The notes below the pieces were generated by a model that ran no database searches, had not been told where the DNA came from, and saw only the letters and a list, made by a program, of their open reading frames with translations. This document shows, in pieces, positions 1-10,920 of a DNA stretch of 64,000 nucleotides. This DNA is from Silene latifolia (taxonomy: Eukaryota > Streptophyta > Magnoliopsida > Caryophyllales > Caryophyllaceae): contig NC_133526.1 in NCBI RefSeq assembly GCF_048544455.1, positions 512,001 to 576,000 on the forward strand. The letters are read 5' to 3'. The position numbers and the translations under genes are program-made. Within the stretch, counting starts at the first letter, position 1. Each line of letters starts with the position of its first letter.

Positions 1-469
1 CCAAATATGCCTCCTATTTATAATCATAGGATCACATCACCTTGTACTAATCTTTCGATGTGGGACAATTCTACTATTTATATGTAGCATATTCACCGCA
101 CCTACGTTATTTTCCAATGTGGGACAAAACATACTAAAAAGTACACAATTTTACATATTACGAAGTACACCATCTTTAATATGTGCAAAGAATATGAAAT
201 CTATACTCTAATGATAACATTTTTTACCACAAAGCTAATTATATTATTTTCATAATTTTTTTAACGATATTTTTTTGCCAAATGAAATGTAAAAGGTTGA
301 TATAAAAATTGGAAATATCACTTAAATATAATTTAAGAAATATACATATTATAATAATTAAAAGATTCTCCACTTTATTTTTTACATTAAAAATTATACT
401 TTCCTAAATTGATTTTTGATGATGTGGACGCTCTCAGATCGCTCGAAAAAACTCTCTTTTATATATATA
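1..469 (-). mobile_element. Older Helitron-type repeat, partial
   Basis: This AT-rich stretch has no gene. Its right part (about 280-469) closely repeats the sequence at about 2340-2569: both run through a segment with GATGATGTGGAC and GCTCGAAAAAACTCTC and finish in alternating TA. The adjacent Helitron at 470-2569 therefore seems to have landed in the TA-rich 5' terminus of an older relative. The left end is outside the window, so the length is unknown. Confidence 0.4.
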
Positions 470-883
470 CTAGGTTGAAAGCCCGTGCGTTGCAACGGGT
501 TAATTAACTTGGTTATAATGAAAAAAAATGTTATAAAACATTAATGTTTACATCTAATCATTTGTTTACATATGATTAAAATATCTTTTTCAAAGAAAAT
601 AATTGATAAATACATACACGTCTATTGTTTATTGATTATGCGAGAAAAATAAATAATAAATAATAAATAAATTTTGCTATTAAAGAGATAATAATAGAAA
701 CTCTAATAAGAGATCTCTAATAAGCAATACTTAAAAGATATCATATTATGGAGATAATGATATCAACTATTAAGAACTCTCTAAGATATTATTTAAGAAA
801 TTCAAAAGATTTTAGATTGATATCTAAGTTCAAAGGATACCTTCTATTGATAATCATATGTTCACCCCACCTTTTGCTAATAT

Positions 884-1003
884 TTCGATATGAGACAATT
901 CTATTATTTATATGTTCAATGTGGGACATATAACATACTAATGGTTTCGATATGAGACAATTCTATTATTTATATGTTCAATGTGGGACATATAACATAC
1001 TAA
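884..1003. repeat. Two-copy tandem repeat, about 60 bp unit
   Basis: The sequence beginning TTCGATATGAGACAATTC and ending ACATATAACATACTAA occurs twice back to back (884-941 and about 946-1003), nearly identical. A diverged relative of the same unit is found near 55-140 and again near 1675-1755, so this is an internal repeat of the Helitron-type family. Confidence 0.7.
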
Positions 1004-1016
1004 CTCAATGAGTAGA

Positions 1017-1236
1017 TTATACAACCTGTTGGATGCAGTTGTATGATGTAGAATCCGAGCTGTGTACTAAAGTTTTCGAGTTTTGTTTAAAAGAATCTGA
1101 GCTATGCTGTAAAGTTTTTGAACTCACACACTTAAACATAAAAAAATAAACTATTACAAAACTCAGAAAAATTACGCATAAGCTCGGATTAATGTATAGG
1201 GTTGTACAATGCTTATATACAACTGGTTGTATAGTA
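1017..1236. mobile_element. Small inverted-repeat element (MITE), family 1
   Basis: About 220 bp that opens with TATACAACCTGTTGGATG and closes with CAACTGGTTGTATA, giving imperfect terminal inverted repeats. A second copy of the same family lies at 28042-28272 with the same internal phrases (AGCTCGGATT, GTTGTACAATGCTTAT). There is no coding capacity. The superfamily is not clear from the ends; hAT or Mutator are both possible. Confidence 0.55.
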
Positions 1237-1252
1237 GTATTTGTGATACTAA

Positions 1253-1532
1253 TGGGTGCCTGGTTGGCTAGTTTGGAATAGAATGGAATGAATTGAATCT
1301 ATTCAAGTGTTTGGTTGGGTGATTGGGGAGGAGTTAGATACTCAATAGATTCTAACTCCATCTCAACCCCTTGGAAACTCACACCCACCTTCTCCCCTTC
1401 AAGAAACTTCATTCCTTCCCCTTACTTATTTAGAATGAACCAAACAACTTTGAGATGGAATGGAGTTGGAATCTCATACATCTATGATATCATACTCCGT
1501 TCCATTCCTTCATCTCGAACCAAACGACCCCT
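1253..1532. mobile_element. Tourist-like MITE
   Basis: About 280 bp bounded by GGGTGCCTGGTTGG on the left and the inverted AACCAAACGACCCCTA on the right. GGGxxxTTTGGTT-type ends are typical of PIF/Harbinger-derived Tourist elements. The inner sequence folds back on itself (GAATGGAATG against CATTCCATTC types). An open frame over 1315-1587 is only a by-product of the repeat. Confidence 0.5.
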
Positions 1533-2569
1533 AAGAAGTATATCATCTTTAATATATGCAAATAATATGAAATCTATACTCCAATAATAACATTTTTTTT
1601 ACCATGAATCTAATTATATTATTTTCATAATTTTTTTAACCATATCATAGGATCACCCCATTTTATGGTAATTTTCCGATGCGGGACATTTTTACTATTT
1701 ATACAGTATATATTAACACCACTAAATTATTAATGTGGGACAAAAAACATACTAAGAAGTACGAAATACACCATCTTTTTTCGCACCTAGTTCGACATCC
1801 AACCCGATTAATACTATACTATGTTCATACTTTTTTTTCTTTTTTTTATCATGATTAAAATATGTGCAAATGATAAGAAATCTATACTCTAATTATACAT
1901 TTTTTTTATCACGAACCTAATTATATAATTTTCATAATTTTTTTAACAATACTTTTGCAAATGAAATGTAAAAGTTTTTATATAAAATTATAAACATCAC
2001 TGAATATAATATAGAAAATATATATTAAAATAATTAAAACATCCTCCACATTATTTTTTATATCATATTATGGAGATAATGATACAAACTCTTAACTCTT
2101 AAGAACTCTCTAAGATAATACTTGAGAGACTCAAAAGATTTGGGGTTGATATTTGAGTTCCAAGGATGTCTTCTATTTTTCGATGTGGGAGAATTCTAAT
2201 ATTTATACGTTCAATGTAGAACATATAACATATTAAGAATTACATCATCTTAAATATGTGCAAATTATATGAAATCTATACTCTAATGATAGCATTTATT
2301 ACCACGAATCTAATTATATTATTTTCATAATTTTTTTAGCGACATTATTTTGCCAAATGAAATGTAAAAGTTTTTATATAAAAATTAGAAACATCGCTTG
2401 ACTATAAAATAGGAAATATATATTATTATAGTAATTAAAAGATTTACCACTTTATTTTTTACATCAAAAATATTATTTATAAAACTTTCCTAAATTAATT
2501 TGTGATGATGTGGACAGCCTAGAATCGCTCGAAAAAACTCTCTTTTATGTATATATATAGATATATAGA

Positions 2570-3997
2570 TTTAGTAAAAATAAGAATAATGTGGCGTGAT
2601 TTTTATTTGTCTTATATAGATTAGTCTAACAAAATTAACCTAAAACTAAGTTTGCACCCGCGAAAATCGCGGACTTGTTCTATTTGTCCCATTTATTTGC
2701 TTTTGTTGACGTCCATCTTTAACTAAAATGTAAATTTTTTTTATCGCGAATAAGCTATAAACCAAACATTTGTAAATATTTTGTTCTTTTACATTATTTT
2801 TCATGATCATAGTAATATAGATAGAAGTTTTAATTTGAATTTTATTTCCATATATTTTAATACATGTTAATATTATTCATGAATATTTTGTAGTCAACAA
2901 TTTAATGTAGCTAATTTTATAACTATAAATGTTTGTTTAAATTTTTTACAAATTTGTTATTTTTATATATTTATGATGTACGTCATAAATAATTAAACTA
3001 AAAACGGCTGCGTCGTTAGATCGATAAACAAAGCACTCCAAGATCGCGGTTACATATCTGATATGTTTTTTTAAGAAAGTTAAATGGATACTATTAATTT
3101 AACTTTTCCTCAAAATCTATACTTTTTATCAAAAATATACATGTAAAATAGAGAATCTCGCCGATGATGAATGGTGATACTTTGTATTAAGCCAACTAAA
3201 AGAGTAAAAAATATGTTTTCGTTTTTCACATTTAGATCCAAACATGTAATCTCCACTTTTTAATAGCCTCCTCACAATCAATAATCTGCAAATCGAGATA
3301 GTTAAAATTAAAATTAAATAAGCATCATCTTAATTACAAAACTAACTATACAACTTATTTAACGTTTAAAATTTTAAAATCTTAAAAGATAGAAATATGG
3401 AGTACTTTTAAGAAGACTATGAAAGTTTGAATCACATGCATATATACACTTTATTTTTCACTTTTTCGTAAGTGTGTTAATTACAATATTTAAGATGGTT
3501 TTGAAATAAATCAAAACTAACAATATTAGAAATTGTGAAGCTTTATAATCCAAGATATATTAGATTTTTCATTTACCACATATAAGACCTTTTAGCTACT
3601 ATCTTTATTACTAATGAGGAATTATATGGATAAATTTTACGATTTAAATTTAATAATGAGAGTAAATTCTTAATTTTTTTTTTGTAATTTAGTACATGAT
3701 CTTATGGTTTCCACTAAAAATATTATTAGTAACTTTATAATCCAAATTATTAGACTTTTTATTTACTACATATAAGACCTTTTAACTACTATCTCTATGG
3801 TTAATGAAGAGTTAGATGGATAAATTTTGCGATTTAAATGATGAGAGTAAATTGTTAATTCATATTTATAATTTAAATCATGATCGGTATTATGATTTCT
3901 ATCAAAAAATATTAGTAAATTTTATGAAGAATTTTAATAAATAAGTGTGATGTAGCCTTAATATTAACCAATACTATAAAAATGACATGTGAATTAA
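2570..3997. other. AT-rich intergenic DNA with a local duplication
   Basis: No gene is visible. A block of about 130 bp (3537-3665, from CTTTATAATCCAA through GATGGATAAATTTT-like sequence) is repeated at 3732-3862 with moderate divergence, so this part grew by tandem duplication. A short hairpin CCGCGAAAATCGCGG lies near 2658. Confidence 0.5.
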
Positions 3998-4388
3998 AAT
4001 TAGATTGGTGACGGGAACATAAAACCAAGTCCTTGAAAGTTGCCTTGATTTCGAAATATTCACAAGGTAAATATTCCATGGAGAATTTCGGGGACCCAAA
4101 CACCGCTTCGTTGTTGCTAGTATTATACACACTAGTTGGACGATCGTCTAACAGGTTTGCAATGAACGTCCATGGCGGCTCGTCGTCATCAATATTAGAA
4201 CCTGGTTCACAAAGACTATATATTTCCTTCTTATAATCGGAGAAAAGAACTCCAAATGTAGGATCGGAGATTAGAGAACATCAGCGCTTGTTTACTGGAC
4301 TGCATGCTACTACTGATTGACAAGACTAAAGTCTAAATAATATTTGGGTTAACAAATTGTCATCCAAATCTTCAATTGTTTTGTTCAT
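3998..4388 (-). pseudogene. F-box protein pseudogene, 5' part (copy A)
   Basis: The minus-strand start at 4388 opens an F-box-like stretch (MNKTIEDLDDNLLTQILFRL) followed by the VNKRW-CSLISDP segment typical of the end of an F-box, then an F-box-associated region (NTSNNEAVFGSPKFSMEYLP) up to the point where similarity stops at about 3998. F-box proteins are the substrate-choosing subunits of SCF ubiquitin ligases. There are in-frame stops inside the F-box: TAG in place of the Pro codon seen in copy B, and TGA in place of Trp in KRWC. The copy is therefore truncated and dead. It keeps GTAGTAGCATGC (Val-Val-Ala-Cys), which copy B at 21.8 kb has lost. The whole block 3998-4720 is shared with 21446-22140. 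Confidence 0.8.
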
Positions 4389-4720
4389 TTTTGTGATTTT
4401 CTGTGTTTTTGAGTGTTTATGCAACAATATACTTCTTCATACAAGCAGTCATCATCTTAATGCCGTATATATACAGCAAACTAGAGTACTAAAAAGCATC
4501 TTATACAAATCGTGGTCACTAAGAAAAGTACTAAAAGCATCATTTTATTCCTAACTTTACTTTTTCGGTATATTATCGGGTTTAGTCCGGATTTGAGTTA
4601 GGTAGAAATACTAGGGCGATAATTCCTAACCTTACGAAGACGTGTCAGTATGTGGTTAAAATATAGGTATCGTAGACAACACATCTAAAAGTCCAATCCC
4701 ACTCCTCTTTATTATACGTA
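3998..4720. repeat. Dispersed duplicate of 21446-22140
   Basis: About 720 bp containing the start of the F-box gene and its upstream flank matches 21446-22140 in the same orientation with scattered indels. Both copies share phrases such as AATATTTGGGTTAACAAATT and CCTAACTTTACTTTT. The similarity begins abruptly with AGATTGGTGACGGG in both copies. No terminal repeats were seen, so the mechanism of duplication is open. Confidence 0.85.
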
Positions 4721-5321
4721 ACTAGTTTTATTATCCGTGAAATTCACAGGGTTAGCTGTATTGTCACGTTGGTGGTGTTATACAATCCCGGATTTGCGGT
4801 CGCACTGAGCCCTATTAACAAAAAGGACTCGTAAGATTTTTTTTTTTTATCAATGTATACTTATACTACCATAATATATTGTCAATATATTATCAATATA
4901 TATTTTCTACAATTTACTAAACGTTTGCCGTTGATTATTAATATTTTGCCACAAATATTTTTACGGTGTTGCCAACGGTGAATGGCCGACGATTAGTGGC
5001 CGGCCGTTGATGTACTACACTGATACAATTTTGTTTGTTTGTTGCAGTAGTACACTAAGGCCCTGTTCTTTCTGGCTTATTTTCACCTACTTGATTGATT
5101 GACTCGATTGATTGATTATTTCATTCGATTCGATTCACTCCATCATTGATTCGATTCGATTGATTCAGCTCCATTGATTCGATTCATTTCAATCAAATTC
5201 TCCATTCGATTCGATTCGATTGATTCACTCCATTAAGTTCAAATTCATTTCAAATTTACTCATCTTAAATTTAATAGTTATTATTAATTTTGTTATCAAT
5301 AATACTATTTTTTTTAATATT

Positions 5322-5325
5322 ATTC

Positions 5326-5362
<37 letters not shown>
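5322..5362. repeat. (ATT)n microsatellite
   Basis: About twelve ATT units, followed by looser AAT/GTT/ATT repeats to about 5580. A low-complexity open frame across it is not a gene. Confidence 0.9.
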
Positions 5363-6271
5363 TTAATAATAGTGTTAATAATAGTGTTATTAATAATGTT
5401 ATTAATAATTTATTTATTATTATTATTATTATGAATATTATTATTAAAATGAATAATATTGTTGTTGTTGTTGTTAAAATGAATAATAATGTTAATAATG
5501 TTAATAATAATATTATTTATTATTATTGTTGTTATTATTATTGGTATTATTATTATTAAAATTAATAACATTTATTATTAATATTATTGATGGGGCACGC
5601 CCAACCGACTTGACCGAAGAGCCAATACGGGTCATACAAGTCAACACGCTTGCCAACATGGTTACGGATTAAACTTGATACTCTACGAATCACGAATTGT
5701 TAAAAGCGAATTCTATCAACTGATTCACGAAAATACATATAACACATTTTCTATAAGCGAATCGCGAATCGATAAGGCGTATTCATAGCGAATATGGTAA
5801 CTATGCTTGCCAGCCATCATTTGAGGTACACATAGAAATCTATAAATACCTCATTATTCACCCATCAATGGTAAAATACTTCTCACCAACAACTTCCTCT
5901 CTCTAGAAGTAAGACTATTCGAGCTACTATGAGAGGGCACGGAAACCTTAGCTTCAAGCAAGGTCCCAACTATCCAACAAGATCGTAAGGCATCGTGAGA
6001 AGGACCTATTGCGAACCCTTTGAGGCCCTATTTGTCACGCGTGAAAGATCCATCCGGAGAGAGCAAGCATAGGTTCGAGGTGCCATCGTCTGAGAGGAGT
6101 GCGTTGACCCGACCCGGATTCGAGCAACGCTTACTTGAGTGTTTTTATTCGAAACAATTATTTTTACTAATATCATTATTAATATTGACATTATTATTTA
6201 TTATTGTTATTAGGAATATTATTAGTAAAAAATTACTATTTTTTCATTATTATAATTTATGATTATTCATA

Positions 6272-6485
6272 TACTCCTCCCTCTATCCCGGTCAATTGTT
6301 GTCCTTTGGTTTTGGCACAAAGACCAAGGAAAGAGGAGTGGCCAATTATAAAATGACAAGTGGGCCAAATTGAGTGTGAATGATCAAATTGTTCATCAAG
6401 TTCATTCTTAAAATAGAAAGGACAATAATTGAATGAGACACCCCAAAATGGAATAGGACAACAAATTACCGGGACAGAGGGAGTA
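6272..6485. mobile_element. Stowaway-like MITE nested in the Harbinger-type element
   Basis: Terminal inverted repeats TACTCCTCCCTCTATCCCGG and, inverted, CCGGGACAGAGGGAGTA, about 214 bp apart, with TA at the borders. CTCCCTC-GTCCC ends are the mark of the Stowaway (Tc1/mariner-derived) family common in angiosperms. It lies inside 5059-6855 and is therefore the younger insertion. Confidence 0.8.
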
Positions 6486-6546
6486 TAATATTATAATTTT
6501 TTTCTTAAAAATATTAATTTTAGTATAAATAGTATTATACTATGAA

Positions 6547-6547
<1 letters not shown>

Positions 6548-6577
<30 letters not shown>

Positions 6578-6599
6578 GTTGATAATAACAATAATATTA

Positions 6600-6637
<38 letters not shown>

Positions 6638-6642
6638 GATTA
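6548..6642. repeat. (ATT)n microsatellite
   Basis: Two ATT runs separated by a short AATAAC-rich spacer, located near the right end of the 1.8-kb Harbinger-type element. Confidence 0.85.
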
Positions 6643-6858
6643 TTTCATTTAGTTAAATTTCAATTGACTTTATTGATTCGATTCGATTCGATTCACTTCA
6701 CTCTATTGATTCGATTCGATCAATTCATTCCATTCGATTGATTGATTCATCTTACTCCATTCATTCAGTTCCTATTCATTTCGATTCGATTCGATTCGCT
6801 CCATTCGATTCGATTCGATTCGATTCATTCTAAAAAACCAGAAAGAACAGGGCCTAAG

Positions 6859-7369
6859 TACCACGCGTGTACTACATTGAGTTTTTTTTTTTATTGTTTT
6901 TAGTTTGTAATTTACAAATAGTAACCGTATTATGTGTTTGTATTGCGTCATTATTAACAATTAATTACCTATTCGTCACTTGAATAATCGATTATAATTG
7001 AAGAATTTTAATCTGGTTGAAGATGGAGGCTTTCAATAGCAGAGAGAAGGGGAGAGAATTAGGTTTGAATGTTTTTTAAGTGAAAACAAACAAATGGAAA
7101 GTTTTGTGCAAAAAGTACTATACTGAATAAAAAACATACTGCGAAAATAAATTACGATTAATTAATGTAGTACTCCTAGTTATCAGGTTGTTCAATGAAC
7201 ACAATTACCCCACATCTATACAGATCGCCCAAAGTTAAACATAATCAACTTTAAACATCCATAAAATACTCCAAATAGTAAAAGATTGAGAACAAATAAC
7301 ACTCCAATACTTGCACAACTTGTACACAACACGTCTAAAGATCTTCATTTTTCCCCTTTATTTTTCCTC
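6859..7369. other. Intergenic DNA upstream of the kelch-F-box gene
   Basis: No gene or clear element is seen. This is the 5' flank of the gene starting at 7499. Confidence 0.5.
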
Positions 7370-7378
7370 TATATATAC
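7370..7378 (+). promoter_or_regulatory. TATA box, kelch-F-box gene
   Basis: TATATATA in the context CCTCTATATATACTCC, about 125 bases before the start codon at 7499. It is followed by a CT-rich leader and an A-run, a normal arrangement for a plant 5' untranslated region. Confidence 0.55.
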
Positions 7379-7498
7379 TCCTCCCCTCTTTCCTCACTGC
7401 TCACTCACTCTCACTTTCACTCCCTCAAATCAAAAAAAAAAAAAAAAAAAAAATCCCATTTTTTATAATTATAAATTCCAAATAATATTCATAATTTA

Positions 7499-7942
7499 AT
7501 GGCAATTAATACTAATATTAAGTCAAAATTATACAATTTTGAAAAGGAATTAATCCCTGGATTACCAAATGATATGCCCTTAGAATGTCTATTAAGGGTA
7601 CCTATTGATTCCCATTCAATTCTCAAACTAGTTTCTACTCATTGGAAAACAATACTTTCCCATTTTTCATTTTTCGACCTCCGCCGCAGGCAGCGGAGCA
7701 TCTTCTTTTCCTCATCCAACCCCTTTCTGTTGTGGCCACAACAGGAAACAAACAAAGACGTCCTGGACTTTGTTGACTCGGTAAAGAGTCCAATAATTTA
7801 TAACATCAGTATTTACAATTCTACCCTTAATGAATGGAAAAACATGGTGAATGTTACAATTCCCACCTTCGCCCAGTGCGTGGCAATTCCCGCCTCGGCA
7901 AAGGTGGTTTTTGACGTTCAGTGCGTGGAAATTCATAAATAA
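7499..7942 (+). CDS. Short kelch-type F-box protein, probably truncated
   Basis: The predicted protein is 147 residues. Residues about 18-60 (ELIPGLPNDMPLECLLRVP, then the LKLVSTHWKTIL stretch) match the F-box of plant kelch-F-box proteins, which present substrates to SCF ubiquitin ligases. After a variable region comes one kelch-like start (NISIYNSTLNEWKNM) and the AQCVAIPASAKVVF segment normally found in the first kelch repeat. The frame then ends. Relatives usually have about 350-400 residues and several kelch repeats, so the propeller is missing. A TATA box and CT-rich leader precede the start, so it may still be transcribed. It could be a recent pseudogene or a short adaptor. The family call is firm; activity is doubtful. 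Confidence 0.7.
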   Translation: MAINTNIKSKLYNFEKELIPGLPNDMPLECLLRVPIDSHSILKLVSTHWKTILSHFSFFDLRRRQRSIFFSSSNPFLLWPQQETNKDVLDFVDSVKSPIIYNISIYNSTLNEWKNMVNVTIPTFAQCVAIPASAKVVFDVQCVEIHK

Positions 7943-9071
7943 ATCCGAACAAATGACAAATGGTTTTTGACGTTCTGAGAGAAGTTGAGGGTTTGAGTGG
8001 GTAAATGAGGGGTGTGATGTAAGTATGTAACTCGCTCAAAACGACTTCCTTATCAAGTATCAGGGATTCAGGGGGAGTGTATAAGTACAACCAAATTTAA
8101 ATTCGGAGGATATTAACCAACCAATGTGCATTTTTTCTAGACAAGAAATTCATGAATAATTAAAACAGCAAGCAGCAACACCGTCTCCGCCCCACCTTGT
8201 GGTCTTCCCTGCATCCGCCGTGCGTTGCCACTCAATTTCATCGTTGTGCTCATAACCCATATATTTTTCTTCTTATAAAAAGTTGACGATGATGCTGGTT
8301 AATCGTCAACAAGCAAATTACCCATAAACAAAATAGCCATAAATCGACTTCGAGTACAACACAATATGATAGATGGGCACAGTACAATAGGACTTAACCT
8401 TGGTTAATAAGATGATATCAGCTCTATCATTTTGAATTTTTTCGGTTGTTTTCACTTTAAGCACAAAATTAATCAATTAATCATATGTTTGTTTCCCCTA
8501 GCCTTCTCTCAATCTCTGCAACTTGTGCTGCATAAGGAGATATCACAGCCACATGCCATTCTTTTTAGAAGTCGGATAGATCAAAAGACTATTAACAAAA
8601 CATCTCCATAATACCAGACATTGTTTTCTTACATGGGTGTTTTCCATGAAACCGAAACATGATATGATGGTAGTTAAAGAGTATTTCTCTCTGTTTTTAG
8701 TAGATTAATGGGTATATGGGTAGATATTTTAGTTGAAGTGAAGCAGTCAACGATTGCCTTTGGGTTCGAAACTCTATATGTCCAGAATTAGGGTTCGATG
8801 CTTTCAGATTATACTATATGAGGTCATCTCTTATGAGACTTATTGTTAGCTAAAAGCAGACCTACTTTTGAGACTGCAAAGAATGACCAGCATTCCCTTT
8901 CAACAAAGCAGATACGAAATGAGCACAGAAGTATAAGAAAATTACCATGAAACAAGAAGGCAGCCTAGGAACAAGATCGATATTGACTCGGACTCCAACC
9001 ATGAAGCCATTACCCTGAAGCATCCCATATATGTACTAATTTAGCACTGAAATAGCGCTAGTAGGCTTGCA
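7943..9071. other. Intergenic DNA, no gene seen
   Basis: There are no remaining kelch repeats in any frame just downstream of 7942, so the missing part of the F-box gene is not simply frameshifted. The last 130 bases serve as the 3' flank of the HAKAI-like gene on the other strand. Confidence 0.5.
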
Positions 9072-10340
9072 TCAGTCCTGTTTGCCTCCAAAGCTACCAC
9101 GTCTCTCAGACTGCCACACATAATTCCTTCCATCATTATTCATATCAGCTGACATGGAGTAATTATTTTGATGCTGCATTATATGAGGAGGTGGTGGTGG
9201 GCCTGAAGGCATGCCTTGGGGTGCTCCCAGTAGACCTTGTCCATTTTGGCTAGCTTCAAAAGGAGCGTTGTTAGGTCCTGCGTTCCAAGGACGAGAATAA
9301 CCTTCTTGGAAATTCACAGGACCTCCTGGTTCAGGTGTGAACCCCATTACTGATCCTTGATCTGATCCAACTTCTGGTGTCGAGTCTGATCGTGTCAGAT
9401 CATATGGGGCAGGCCCACCATAAAACGGTGGAGCTACATCAGATGGGAAAGGAGGGAAACCAAATGGAGGCGGGGCCCATCATCATTGGATTTGGATTAC
9501 CATGCATTTGAAAATTAGGAGGTTGTTGAGGGTACATTTGTGGGTCAGGATTTTGCTGCTGCTGCATACCCATAGGCCAGTGATCAGGTTGAGGCTCAGA
9601 CGGGTTTGGCTGCCATTGAGGTGGCAGTTTTGGATGCATAAGTGGTCGAAGAGGAGGTTGGTCTCTCGGTTGTGGGCGGCGATTTTTATCATCACGATCA
9701 TTGGACGGAGGATCTGAATTAGACGGTCAGCCAGGCCTTGGTGGACCCCGAAGATCCATCATTGGAGCCTGTTTACTGACTGATACCTCGGGTTCATTAT
9801 AATATTCTTTCTTCATATTAGGCTGAAGCAAGTCAGAATGGCTATTGTATATATGAGACTCAAAATCGGACTTTTTCAGGCAAGACTTGAGGCAATGAGG
9901 AGCAGCACAAATAAATATCCCTTCCATCATTTTCATTGTTTGAATTTTCTGGATCCGTTCATCGCATCTGCCACACACAAAAACTGTGAATTTTGTACTC
10001 AAAGGCTCAAAGCACCCTCCCGGTTGACCATACCCCTGAGAACATGACTGGGACTGTACAAAGACAACAAACAGTCTACAAATACATCGGGAAAGGGCGG
10101 GTAACAAGCTATAAACTAAACGAAACATGTTCTCATTCACAAAATTTCCTTGCAATTTTTCATTCAAAACTCAAAAGAGTAACAAACAGATCGACGAACT
10201 AAAGTACAGACCAAGGCATTGTTATTTTGGAGTGAAGGGACGTAAAGGGGTAGTTTTGATGCTGACTGGTTACAGCCCACGACCTGAGTACAAGCTGTCA
10301 ATGACTTCGCCAGCTATTCAGGTTACATCAGCGCAATTAA

Positions 10341-10920
10341 GGGTGTGTTTGGATTGAGGGAACTGAAAGGGAGGGAAAGTAGGGGATTACAAATCCCTTG
10401 TTTGGATAGCAAATAAGGGTGTGTTTGGATGGAGTGAAAGGGAGGGGAGGGAAAGGATATGCAATCCCTTGTTTGGATGACAAATGAGGTAGAAGGGAAA
10501 GAGGGGGAGGGGTTTGGAGGGATTCATTTTCCCTCCTCCAAGCCTAATGAAAATCCTTCCACCATAGAAAAGATTTGGAGGGAAAACTCCACATCTCCAT
10601 TTTCCCTCCCCTTCCCTTCCTCCCCTTTCCCTCCCCTCCACCCCCATCCCCTCCCTTTCCCTCCACTTTTTCTATCCAAACATACATAAGGGTGTGTTTG
10701 GATAGCAAAAGTAAAGGGAAAGGGAGGAGAAGGAGGGAAGGGGAAGGGAAAGGGGGAGAAGGGAAGGAGAGGGGGAATGGAGTGTGGTTGTTTAGGTACA
10801 ATTTCCTTCCAAATCTTGCCTCTTGTGGAGAGATTTTGATTGAATCCCTCCAAATCTCTCCCTCTCCATTTCCCTCCACCCTCATTTGCTACCCAAACAA
10901 GGGATTTTAAATCCCTTTTA
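10341..10920. mobile_element. Cluster of Tourist-like foldback MITEs
   Basis: At least three ends reading GGGTGTGTTTGGAT (10341, 10417, 10690), each preceded by TAA or TTAA, head purine-rich arms (GGGAGGG types) that pair with pyrimidine-rich arms further on (CCCTCCCTTTCCCTCC types). A unit of the same family lies inverted at 18770-19086. The arrangement suggests repeated insertion into a preferred site within the HAKAI intron. The several open frames over this block on both strands are by-products of its purine/pyrimidine strand bias. Confidence 0.68.

Larger units (their letters stand above)
470..2569 (-). mobile_element. Non-autonomous Helitron with both ends visible
   Basis: Read on the minus strand the unit starts with TC at 2569-2568, is preceded by A (2570), and ends with CTAG at 473-470 followed by T. 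About ten bases before the CTAG lies a hairpin (482-499, CCCGTGCGTTGCAACGGG on the plus strand). A 5' TC, a 3' hairpin followed by CTRR, insertion between A and T, and no terminal inverted repeats or target duplication are the hallmarks of Helitrons. No Rep/helicase reading frame is visible, so it would be non-autonomous. It contains two other small elements (1017-1236 and 1253-1532). Confidence 0.58.
5059..6855. mobile_element. Harbinger/Tourist-type element, 1.8 kb, composite
   Basis: Perfect terminal inverted repeats, GGCCCTGTTCTTTCTGG at 5059 and its complement ending at 6855, are flanked on both sides by TAA (5056-5058 and 6856-6858), the 3-bp target duplication of PIF/Harbinger elements. 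Just inside the ends are long runs of GATTC-type repeats (about 5090-5235 and 6665-6835), then ATT microsatellites. The middle (about 5590-6150) is a GC-balanced island with a TATAAATA near 5841 that looks like foreign cargo, possibly an LTR piece, though no target duplication was found for it. No transposase frame is visible. Confidence 0.7.

Noticed and set aside
1-2600. CRISPR-like repeated units
   Set aside because: The repeats are long, AT-rich and irregular, in a plant nuclear context; they fit Helitron-internal repeats.
5290-5559. Membrane-like poly-Ile open frame
   Set aside because: Translation of ATT repeats within a transposable element.
5590-6150. Independent gene or solo LTR within the 1.8-kb Harbinger-type element
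   Set aside because: There is a TATA-like word and balanced base composition, but no matching ends, target duplication or coding signal could be found.
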